Part shown: positions 1 to 4,911 of the stretch, piece after piece
Numbering within the stretch: position 1 is the stretch's first letter
How the letters are laid out: each line of letters opens with the position of its first letter
Assembly (NCBI GenBank): GCA_016212345.1
Contig: JACRGM010000012.1
Location: forward strand, 1 to 8,450
Length of the DNA stretch: 8,450 bases
Direction: 5' to 3'
Source: Nitrospinota bacterium
Lineage (GTDB): Bacteria; Nitrospinota; Nitrospinia; SZUA-224
The notes under the pieces: generated by a model
Seen by the model: only the letters and a program-made list of their open reading frames with translations
What the model was told of the DNA's origin: nothing
Databases searched by the model: none
Program-made: the position numbers and the translations under genes

Positions 1-2
1 CA

Positions 3-128
3 GAGGAAGAAAGGAAAAAAAAGGAGGGTGTAATAAAAGAGAATAAAGAATTGCTCAATGAACGGGAGATTATACGATCCAAAATAGAGGATATGTTGCA
101 TGCCCTTGAAAAAATTGAGTTAAGCTAA
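3..128 (+). CDS. C-terminal end of a ZapB-like coiled-coil division protein (5' partial)
   Basis: The reading frame is open from base 3 to a TAA at 126-128 and gives 41 residues of the C-terminus; the start lies outside the window. The visible part is highly charged (runs of E and K) and ends in a segment reading LNEREIIRSKIEDMLHALEK, a heptad-like helix ending. Small coiled-coil proteins with this type of ending ('ER..R.KIE.ML..LE') are commonly encoded directly before zapA in Desulfobacterota, where they are annotated as ZapB or DUF904-like. By analogy with ZapB it would bind ZapA and stabilise the FtsZ ring at midcell. The assignment rests on the short tail plus the zapA neighbour, so the exact family is inferred. 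It is separated from zapA by about 220 bases that hold a repeat element; ordinarily the two genes would be expected closer together. Confidence 0.6.
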   Translation, partial: EEERKKKEGVIKENKELLNEREIIRSKIEDMLHALEKIELS

Positions 129-137
129 AGGGAATAA

Positions 138-300
138 CAACCCCTTAACCCCTTTATAGATTTTCAGATAATAAATTACACAAGGCTAGAGGGAGAAATC
201 CGAGTAAGGCGTACTGAGCGGTACGCCGTCGAGGATTTCGACTGATAACGCAGTGTAATTTGTTATATGGAAATCTATAGTAAGGGGGAATAGGGGGTTT
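138..300. mobile_element. MITE-like long inverted-repeat element between zapB-like gene and zapA
   Basis: This non-coding block folds on itself over most of its length. The outer arms are about 138-181 and 253-300. Perfectly matching blocks include TATAGATTT (155-163) with AAATCTATA (271-279) and AATTACAC (174-181) with GTGTAATT (253-260). The tips are C-rich on the left (139-152) and G-rich on the right (283-297). Inside sits a second hairpin: GAAATCC (195-201) with GGATTTC (233-239), and GGCGTAC (208-214) with GTACGCC (221-227) around a TGAGCG loop. No open frame inside looks like protein. Size, imperfect terminal inverted repeats and absence of coding potential fit a miniature inverted-repeat transposable element or a large REP/BIME-type repeat. 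I could not identify a target-site duplication, so the outer boundaries are approximate. When transcribed it would form a long stem between the two division genes. Confidence 0.7.
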
Positions 301-350
301 CCCCCAAGGGGTGGGAAGTAAAATCCTAAATTCTGAATGGAGATTCGAGG

Positions 351-629
351 TTGAAAAAGAGCACTGAGGTTGAGATATTTGGAAGGATCTATAATATACA
401 GAGTGAGGTAGAACCATTTTATACCTCTGAATTGGCAAGTTATGTAGACAGGAAGATGAGAGAGGTCTCACAGAATACTCCCACTGTTTCATCTATAAAG
501 ATAGCTATCTTAGCAGCATTAAATATAGCTAATGATCTTTTTCAGATGAGGGAGGAATCCAGGATCAAGAGTAATATTATAGATGTAAAGACTGATAATC
601 TTTTGGCTCTTATAGAAAAAGAGATATAA
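351..629 (+). CDS. zapA: Cell division protein ZapA
   Basis: The 92-residue product matches ZapA (PF05164). An N-terminal strand pair (EVEIFGRIYNIQSE, about residues 6-19) is followed by the helix carrying LASYVDRKMREVSQ (28-41). After it come the family hallmark AILAALNIANDLF (52-64) and a C-terminal coiled-coil stretch. ZapA tetramers bind and bundle FtsZ filaments at the division ring; the C-terminal helix mediates dimerisation. Length is within the range of short ZapA proteins. The start is TTG at 351, with GGAG at 339-342 eight bases upstream; no in-frame ATG or GTG precedes it before the TAA at 327. A five-codon frame beginning with ATG at 337 ends in TGA overlapping this TTG, which could couple translation but may be chance. 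The upstream neighbour is the ZapB-like gene beyond the repeat element, and 6S RNA follows within about 20 bases. Confidence 0.92.
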   Translation: MKKSTEVEIFGRIYNIQSEVEPFYTSELASYVDRKMREVSQNTPTVSSIKIAILAALNIANDLFQMREESRIKSNIIDVKTDNLLALIEKEI

Positions 630-630
630 T
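603..630 (+). promoter_or_regulatory. Possible sigma70-type promoter for the 6S RNA
   Basis: A consensus TATAAT lies at 625-630, overlapping the zapA stop codon, with TTGGCT at 603-608 (4 of 6 matches to TTGACA) and a 16-base spacer. It would start transcription near 637, a little upstream of the 6S closing stem. An alternative -10, TATGAT at 642-647, would start near 654 but has no good -35 partner. AT-rich sequence makes chance matches likely. Because 6S is often transcribed both from its own promoter and as a trailer of zapA, processing from read-through RNA is equally possible. Confidence 0.35.
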
Positions 631-649
631 TGATTTTATTTTATGATAT

Positions 650-835
650 TGGAAAGCCCCTACCATACACGATGTAGAGTGTGGATTTTTGAGTGAACAT
701 TTTAAGAAAGGGAGCCATCAAGCTGTGGTGAGCATGCCTCATTAAAAGGAAGCCTAAAGCAGTTTACACGGTTCCCCTCTTGAAACAAGCGACTTCAAAA
801 TATCCTTTCTGCAACGGTATTGGTGGGGGAAGTAT
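650..835 (+). ncRNA. ssrS: 6S RNA
   Basis: 6S RNA mimics an open promoter and binds sigma70-RNA polymerase, lowering transcription in stationary phase. Conserved blocks are visible when compared with remembered E. coli 6S: GGTGAGCATGC (727-737), AAGCCT (750-755) followed by an A-rich turn, and the 3' bubble hairpin TTGAA/TTCAA (780-784 with 794-798). The rod-like secondary structure can be drawn. CCCCTACC (657-664) pairs with GGTGGGGG (822-829) and continues through ATAC with GTAT, then CG-TGTAGAG with TTCTGCA-CG, to about 680/806 with few interruptions. Above a central bubble, GGGAGCC (710-716) pairs with GGTTCCC (770-776), then AAGCTG (720-725) with CAGTTT (760-765). The position directly after zapA matches the conserved zapA-ssrS linkage of many Proteobacteria. 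The ends are approximate, set by the closing stem. Confidence 0.9.
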
Positions 836-841
836 TAAAAC

Positions 842-858
842 TTAGGGCTTTGCCCTAA
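842..858 (+). terminator. Hairpin downstream of 6S RNA, weak terminator candidate
   Basis: TTAGGGC (842-848) and GCCCTAA (852-858) form a perfect 7-bp stem with a TTT loop, seven bases beyond the estimated 6S 3' end. It is placed as expected for a 3' boundary, but the following bases (ATTGAATAAT) are not a true U-tract, so intrinsic termination would be weak. Read on the minus strand it is followed by GTTTT, so it could also act in that direction. Confidence 0.4.
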
Positions 859-1008
859 ATTGAATAATGGAAGGTGGATGATGGGGTTCTGCGGTGTTGC
901 AGTGATACAGTTATGAAATGTTGTAGGATTTCCGAGACATCATGACATTGAGGAGATAAATATAGTAAAGAGTTATGAGGTTATTTAAGGAGAGAGGGAG
1001 TACCTTTA

Positions 1009-1218
1009 ATGTGGTGTGGTAAGGTACCTAACCCTTTGAGATTGATGATGGTAATTATGATTAAAACCTGGGTATCTATAGGTTTTAAATACATGGAAAA
1101 GGTGAATCTGCTTATAGGATATATGAAAAAGGAATCCAGCTATAGAGATGGTGTCTACAAGATAAAGGGTAAATACTTTAAATTATCTGACCTCTGGTGC
1201 TGTGGAAGGTTCTCCTGA
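1009..1218 (+). CDS. Doubtful 69-codon ORF, possibly a degraded gene
   Basis: The ORF begins with ATG, has GGGAG at 996-1000 eight bases upstream (a good Shine-Dalgarno spacing) and ends in TGA. The product resembles no family I know and shows no clear domain. Its first half is rich in methionine and hydrophobic residues and its middle is basic (KKESSYRDG, then YKIKGKYFKLSD). There are three cysteines, two of them adjacent near the C-terminus. The start codon lies in the loop of a GTACCTT/AAGGTAC hairpin (1000-1006 with 1021-1027), and a perfect 9-bp inverted repeat (1061-1088) lies inside the frame. Both are more typical of non-coding or regulatory sequence than of a constrained gene. The neighbouring frame continues with coding-like residues to 1255, which hints at frameshift decay. 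I cannot decide between a small lineage-specific protein, a remnant and chance. Confidence 0.2.
   Translation: MWCGKVPNPLRLMMVIMIKTWVSIGFKYMEKVNLLIGYMKKESSYRDGVYKIKGKYFKLSDLWCCGRFS
1061..1088. repeat. Perfect 9-bp inverted repeat
   Basis: TTAAAACCT (1061-1069) and AGGTTTTAA (1080-1088) are exact reverse complements around a 10-base loop. There is no T-tract after it, so it is not a classical terminator. It is one of the strongest structural signals in the spacer between 6S RNA and rny; its role is unknown. Confidence 0.6.
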
Positions 1219-1267
1219 TGCAGATTTTCTATATCGTCTTCAATATCAAATCTGATCTCTCCTAAAT

Positions 1268-1285
1268 TAACTAATAACTAATAAC
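1268..1285. repeat. TAACTAA 7-bp tandem repeat
   Basis: Two full copies and a partial copy (TAACTAA, TAACTAA, TAAC) run head to tail. Because the period is 7, the TAA at the start of each copy falls in a different forward frame, so the repeat closes all three frames upstream of rny. This may be low-complexity AT-rich sequence rather than a functional site. Confidence 0.5.
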
Positions 1286-1309
1286 CATTTTAAATTGGGC
1301 GTTATTCAT

Positions 1310-1320
1310 ATCACTGTGAT
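1310..1320. promoter_or_regulatory. ATCACTGTGAT palindrome upstream of rny, possible operator
   Basis: ATCAC and GTGAT are exact reverse complements around a single T, 30 bases before the preferred rny start. It sits where a promoter-proximal regulator might bind, and the half-site GTGAT recalls short helix-turn-helix operator halves, but the half-spacing does not match the CRP/FNR layout. It could be chance in AT-rich sequence. Confidence 0.25.
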
Positions 1321-1336
1321 TTTATTATTCAGAAAC

Positions 1337-1345
1337 AGGGGGTGA
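1337..1345 (+). promoter_or_regulatory. Shine-Dalgarno that decides the rny start
   Basis: AGGGGGTGA matches the extended anti-Shine-Dalgarno complement AGGAGGTGA at 8 of 9 bases and lies five bases before ATG 1351. The alternative GTG start at 1342 falls inside this element and would have no usable binding site, so ATG 1351 is preferred and the reading frame loses three residues. Confidence 0.75.
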
Positions 1346-1350
1346 GTAAG

Positions 1351-2919
1351 ATGACAGATATTAGCTATGTCACGATAATTAGTGGGATAGTTATACTTAT
1401 TGTTGGACTCTTCATTGGCTATCTGCTTCGTAAATTTATTACAGAGGGGAAGGTTGAGGCGGCTAAGGACCTGGCAAAAAGGATAATAGAAGAGGCAGAA
1501 AAGGAGGTAGAGAACAGAAAAAAGGAGGTGTTATTAGAGGCAAAAGAGGAGATATATAAGGCAAAGGCTGATTTTGGGAAAGAGACAAGGGAACAAAAAC
1601 AAGAACTTCAAAATATGGAGAAGCGATTACAGGAAAAGGAGGAAAAGGTAGAGAGGAAGCTAAATATTTTTGAAAAGAGAGAGAATGAGATTCGTATAAG
1701 AGAAAGGGCTATAGCTGATGCCGATGAGAGGATCAAAAAAATCGAGTTCAGGTATAATAGCTTGATAGCTGATGAACTCCGTAGATTAGAGGAGATAGCA
1801 GGGATAACCTCAGAGGAGGCGAAGAATGAGCTTAAAGAAAAACTCTTGAATGAAGCAAGGTCTGATGTGGCTCATAAGATCAGAAGGATTGAGGAGGAAG
1901 CGAAAAAGGCTGCTAATATAAAGGCAGGTGAGATAATTAGTACTGCTATTCAAAGGTGCGCCTCAGATTATGTTGCCGAGACAACGGTCTCTGTGGTCGA
2001 TCTCCCAAACGATGATATGAAGGGAAGAATAATTGGGAGAGAGGGAAGAAATATCCGTGCCTTTGAAACAGCAACCGGGATAGACTTGATAGTAGATGAT
2101 ACCCCTGAAGCGGTTATACTATCGGGCTATGACCCTATTCGGAGGGAGATAGCCCGTATAGCACTCGAAAGGCTAGTTGTTGATGGAAGGATCCATCCTG
2201 GTCGTATCGAGGATGTTGTTGGAAAGGCGACAAAGGAGATATCTACCAAGATACGTGAGGAAGGGGAACAAGCACTCTTTGAATTGGGGATAGATGGCTT
2301 CCATCCCGAAGAGGTTAAATTGATAGGTAGATTAAGATATCGTACAAGTTATTCCCAGAATGTCTTACATCATTCCAAAGAGGTTGCCTACATCACTGGG
2401 ATCATGGCTGCTGAATTAGGTGCAGATGAAAAACTTGCCAGGAGGGCAGGACTCCTCCATGATATAGGTAAGGCCGTAGATCATCAAACAGAGGGGACAC
2501 ATACCAGGATAGGGGTTGATCTGGCCAAGAGGTATAATGAATCAAAGTTGATAATCAATGCTATCGCTGCACATCATGAGGATGTCGAGCCGGAGTCTAT
2601 CATAGCTGTCCTGGTTGCTGCTGCTGATGCACTCTCTGCCTCAAGGCCAGGGGCACGAAGAGAGATGTTGGAGAGTTATGTGAAACGGTTAGAGAGGTTA
2701 GAAGAGATAGGAGATTCTTTCAAGGGTGTGAATAAGACATACGCTATACAGGCAGGGAGAGAGATCAGGGTCATTGTAGAACCTAAAAATGTTAGTGACT
2801 CAGAGGCAACATTTCTTGCACAGGATATAGTGAAGAAGATAGAGAATGAGTTATCCTATCCAGGGGAGATCAAGGTAACAGTTATAAGGGAGACAAAGGC
2901 GGTTGAATACGCTAGATAA
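1351..2919 (+). CDS. rny: Ribonuclease Y
   Basis: The 522-residue product has the full RNase Y layout and usual length (about 520). An N-terminal membrane anchor (about residues 4-26, IISGIVILIVGLFIGYLL) is followed by a long charged coiled coil (about 30-185). A KH RNA-binding domain carries the GREG loop at 229-232. Next comes an HD domain with metal-binding residues H341 (in VLHHSKEV), H370-D371 (LLHDIGKA), H408-H409 (AAHHED) and D426 (ADALSASRPG), then the conserved C-terminal part. RNase Y is a membrane-anchored endoribonuclease that starts mRNA decay and processing. No key residue is missing. ATG 1351 is chosen over GTG 1342 because of the near-perfect Shine-Dalgarno at 1337-1345. It is the first gene of a run with ymdB and a YchF-like gene and ends four bases before the ymdB start. 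Confidence 0.97.
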   Translation: MTDISYVTIISGIVILIVGLFIGYLLRKFITEGKVEAAKDLAKRIIEEAEKEVENRKKEVLLEAKEEIYKAKADFGKETREQKQELQNMEKRLQEKEEKVERKLNIFEKRENEIRIRERAIADADERIKKIEFRYNSLIADELRRLEEIAGITSEEAKNELKEKLLNEARSDVAHKIRRIEEEAKKAANIKAGEIISTAIQRCASDYVAETTVSVVDLPNDDMKGRIIGREGRNIRAFETATGIDLIVDDTPEAVILSGYDPIRREIARIALERLVVDGRIHPGRIEDVVGKATKEISTKIREEGEQALFELGIDGFHPEEVKLIGRLRYRTSYSQNVLHHSKEVAYITGIMAAELGADEKLARRAGLLHDIGKAVDHQTEGTHTRIGVDLAKRYNESKLIINAIAAHHEDVEPESIIAVLVAAADALSASRPGARREMLESYVKRLERLEEIGDSFKGVNKTYAIQAGREIRVIVEPKNVSDSEATFLAQDIVKKIENELSYPGEIKVTVIRETKAVEYAR

Positions 2920-2923
2920 TGTG

Positions 2924-3697
2924 ATGAAGGTATTATTTATTGGTGATATAGTTGGAAAGGTAGGAAGGATGGTCATTTCTGAGGTCCTTCATAAAGTTAT
3001 TGATCAGTATAAGGTAGATTTTTGTATCGCTAATTGTGAGAATGCTGCTGGTGGCTTTGGAATAACAATTGATATAGCAAACATCCTGTTCGATTTTGGT
3101 ATAAATATCCTTACCTCTGGTAATCATATCTGGAATAAAAAGGAGGCATTCGACTTAATAACTAGGGATAAGAGGGTATTACGGCCTGCTAACTATCCAG
3201 AGGAGGCCCCTGGATATGGAAGTATAGTAACAGAAACAGCCTCTGGTGATAAGATTGGAGTAATTAATCTCTCTGGGAGGGTATTTATAGATACCCTCGA
3301 TTGCCCATTCAAGGTAGCCCTTAGGGAGATCAAAAATATAGGGACTAACTGCGAGGTGATAATTGTTGATATGCATGCTGAGGCCACCTCTGAGAAGATC
3401 GCCATTGGATGGTATTTAGATGGAAAGGTCAGCGCTGTTATAGGGACACATACCCATGTCCAGACAGCAGATGAGAAGATATTACCTGGAGGGACAGCGT
3501 ATATCACAGATGTCGGCATGACTGGGCCTTCAGATTCAGTAATAGGTATCAAGAAGGAGCTTGCTATTGAGAGATTTGTTAGCCGGGTACCTAAGAAGTT
3601 TGAGACCGCAAAAGGGAGAGGACAGTTAAATGGGGTTGTTGTAGAGATTGATAAACATTCAGGTGTAGCAAAGGAAATTAAGAGGATTCAGATATGA
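2924..3697 (+). CDS. ymdB: YmdB-type (TIGR00282) metallophosphoesterase, 2',3'-cyclic-nucleotide phosphodiesterase family
   Basis: The 257-residue product begins MKVLFIGDIVGK and retains every metal ligand I know for YmdB: D8, E39-N40 (in NCENAAGG), N67-H68 (SGNHIW), H151 (DMHAEATSEK), H176 and H178 (GTHTHVQTAD). Family members hydrolyse cyclic nucleotides such as 2',3'-cAMP, a product of RNA breakdown; in Bacillus YmdB affects biofilm and sporulation choices. Its place directly after rny is a widely conserved pairing and suggests a role in RNA turnover, although the physiological substrate is unsettled. The start is ATG 2924: it gives the usual N-terminus and the canonical D8 numbering. TTG 2903 and GTG 2921 are in-frame alternatives; the former would overlap rny and add seven unconserved residues. 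There is no Shine-Dalgarno at normal distance, so translation probably depends on ribosomes terminating on rny at 2917-2919. Confidence 0.95.
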   Translation: MKVLFIGDIVGKVGRMVISEVLHKVIDQYKVDFCIANCENAAGGFGITIDIANILFDFGINILTSGNHIWNKKEAFDLITRDKRVLRPANYPEEAPGYGSIVTETASGDKIGVINLSGRVFIDTLDCPFKVALREIKNIGTNCEVIIVDMHAEATSEKIAIGWYLDGKVSAVIGTHTHVQTADEKILPGGTAYITDVGMTGPSDSVIGIKKELAIERFVSRVPKKFETAKGRGQLNGVVVEIDKHSGVAKEIKRIQI

Positions 3698-4791
3698 GGG
3701 TAGGTATTATAGGTCTCCCCTACACAGGTAAGACGACCATCTTTAATGCCCTGACAGCGATTGATGTTGAGGAACAAGCCCATCAAGATCGTGGTAGTGA
3801 AGAGGATCACCCCTACAGTGATAAGCCGAGTATAAGGGTTATAAAGGTACCTGATGAAAGGATAAATATCCTATCAAGGATCTTCAATCCCAGAAAGATT
3901 ACATTGGCTAATATAACATTTATTGATATCCCGGGGATAGGTATAGGGGATGAGAAGGGGGGAGAGGGGAGGAGGAGATATCTACAGTATATCAGGGATG
4001 TAGATATCCTGATCCATGTAGTGGGGTTATTTAATGATCCAGACTCCCTAACCCCTGATAGAGATATTGATACCATTGAGATGGAGCTGATATTAACCGA
4101 TTTAGAGATGATAGAAAACAGGTTGAAGCGTATTGAAAAAGGCTCAAGGGGTTCTGATAAAAAGGGATTAGAGGAGGAGAGTATTCTCCTTAAGAGGTGC
4201 AAAGAGACCCTTGAAACAGAGAAACCCCTACGGATATTAAAATTCTCCCCAGCAGAATCGATCCTCCTTAAGGGATTCCAATTTCTCTCTATAAAACCCA
4301 CACTTATCATACTCAACATCAATGAGGATGGGATGAGGAGAGATTCAGATATAATCAAAAAGTGTATAGAAAAGGCGTCACAGCTTGATACCACATTCAC
4401 AAAACTCTGTGGCAAGATCGAGATGGAGATATCACAGTTAAGAGAGGGGGAGAGGGAGGAGTTTCTGAAGGATCTTGGTTTGTCAGGGTCATGCTTAAGT
4501 CGTATCAGCAAGACCCTCTATGAGATATCAGTGTTGATCTCCTTCTTCACTGTTGTTAAGGGAGAGGTAAAGGTCTGGACAATTGAGAAGGGGACAAATG
4601 CCCTTGATGCCGCTGGGGTTATTCACTCGGATATGAGAAGGGGATTTATTCGTGCAGAGGTGATCGGTTATGATGATCTTCTGATGTGTGGATCACTGGC
4701 AGAGGGTCGAAACAAGGGGTTACTTCGTTTGGAGGGAAAGGAGTATATTGTAAAGGAAGGTGATATTATCAATTTCAGATTTAATATATGA
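3694..4791 (+). CDS. Divergent YchF/Ola1-like P-loop NTPase with C-terminal TGS/DUF933 domain
   Basis: The 365-residue product has the length and domain order of YchF (about 363). An N-terminal OBG-type P-loop domain has Walker A GLPYTGKTT (7-15) and G3 DIPG (78-81). A helical insertion spans about 125-180. The G4-like NINE (208-211) resembles the NxxE that gives YchF its ATP preference over GTP's NKxD. The C-terminal TGS/DUF933 domain (about 282-364) contains FFTVVKGEVKVWTIEKG and the RRGFIRAEVIGYDDL block. YchF proteins are ribosome-associated ATPases linked to stress responses. This copy is unusual: canonical Walker A is GLPNVGKS, G3 is DIAG, and the NYPFxTIxPN motif is replaced by HPYSDKPSIRV. 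It is therefore probably a paralogue or divergent lineage form rather than the housekeeping protein. ATG 3694 overlaps the ymdB stop as ATGA, indicating translational coupling. A terminator-like hairpin follows at 4864. Confidence 0.85.
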   Translation: MRVGIIGLPYTGKTTIFNALTAIDVEEQAHQDRGSEEDHPYSDKPSIRVIKVPDERINILSRIFNPRKITLANITFIDIPGIGIGDEKGGEGRRRYLQYIRDVDILIHVVGLFNDPDSLTPDRDIDTIEMELILTDLEMIENRLKRIEKGSRGSDKKGLEEESILLKRCKETLETEKPLRILKFSPAESILLKGFQFLSIKPTLIILNINEDGMRRDSDIIKKCIEKASQLDTTFTKLCGKIEMEISQLREGEREEFLKDLGLSGSCLSRISKTLYEISVLISFFTVVKGEVKVWTIEKGTNALDAAGVIHSDMRRGFIRAEVIGYDDLLMCGSLAEGRNKGLLRLEGKEYIVKEGDIINFRFNI

Positions 4792-4811
4792 GAAGACGCC
4801 AGACCTATCCC

Positions 4812-4837
4812 TTCGAAATATTCGAAATATCGAAATA
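4812..4837. repeat. Threefold TTCGAAATA tandem repeat
   Basis: TTCGAAATA at 4812-4820 and 4821-4829 is followed by TCGAAATA at 4830-4837, which lacks one T. Each unit includes the TCGA palindrome core. The array lies 20 bases after the YchF-like stop and upstream of the hairpin preceding rimO. It might be a small binding array, part of a rimO promoter, or replication slippage in AT-rich sequence. Confidence 0.6.
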
Positions 4838-4863
4838 TATGTATCGCCATCTCATATTATTAT

Positions 4864-4900
4864 AACAGGGGGTTGTATCGTCAACCCCCTGTTTCATTTT
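4864..4900 (+). terminator. Strong hairpin with T-rich tail between the YchF-like gene and rimO (terminator or attenuator)
   Basis: AACAGGGGGTTG (4864-4875) pairs perfectly with CAACCCCCTGTT (4882-4893) around a six-base loop, a 12-bp GC-rich stem, followed by TCATTTT. This is a good intrinsic terminator for the rny-ymdB-ychF-like transcript, although the T-tract is interrupted. It ends right before the rimO Shine-Dalgarno at 4901-4906, so there is no room for a promoter between the hairpin and rimO. Confidence 0.8.
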
Positions 4901-4911
4901 GAGGAGACCCT

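Larger units (their letters stand above)
859..1350. other. Spacer of about 490 bases between 6S RNA and rny, no recognised gene
   Basis: I recognise no tRNA, riboswitch or known protein here. The contents are one doubtful 69-codon ORF (1009-1218), small hairpins at 1000-1027 and 1061-1088, and an imperfect pair CAGATTT/AAATCTG at 1221-1227 and 1248-1254. Near the right end are a TAACTAA tandem repeat and an ATCACTGTGAT palindrome. All three forward frames show short coding-looking fragments near 1092-1255, for example a run ending in DADFLYRLQYQI before TGA 1253-1255, in a different frame from the 69-codon ORF. This could be a gene broken by frameshifts, or chance. The rny promoter should lie here, but I cannot point to a convincing -35/-10 pair. 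Confidence 0.5.

Noticed and set aside
293..305. GGGGG-TTT-CCCCC hairpin as a terminator before zapA
   Set aside because: No T-tract follows, and the G-run is better explained as the right tip of the inverted-repeat element.
337..354. Five-codon leader frame overlapping the zapA TTG start
   Set aside because: Possible coupling peptide, but so short a frame is expected by chance and nothing else supports it.
154..492. 112-codon minus-strand ORF across the repeat element and zapA start
   Set aside because: It runs through the inverted repeat and antisense to zapA, gives a low-complexity serine/proline-rich product and matches no family I know.
1342..1350. GTG start for rny three codons upstream
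   Set aside because: The GTG lies inside a near-perfect Shine-Dalgarno ideally spaced for ATG 1351 and has no ribosome binding site of its own.
3813..4511. 232-codon minus-strand ORF inside the YchF-like gene
   Set aside because: The sense frame has clear NTPase motifs; the antisense product is a serine/isoleucine-rich mirror of the purine-rich sense strand, as are the other minus-strand ORFs under ymdB, rimO, acd and meaB.
4812..4837. CRISPR-like array
   Set aside because: Units are only 9 bases, contiguous and without spacers, so this is a simple tandem repeat. No CRISPR, tRNA, rRNA, integrase or phage signal was seen elsewhere in the window.
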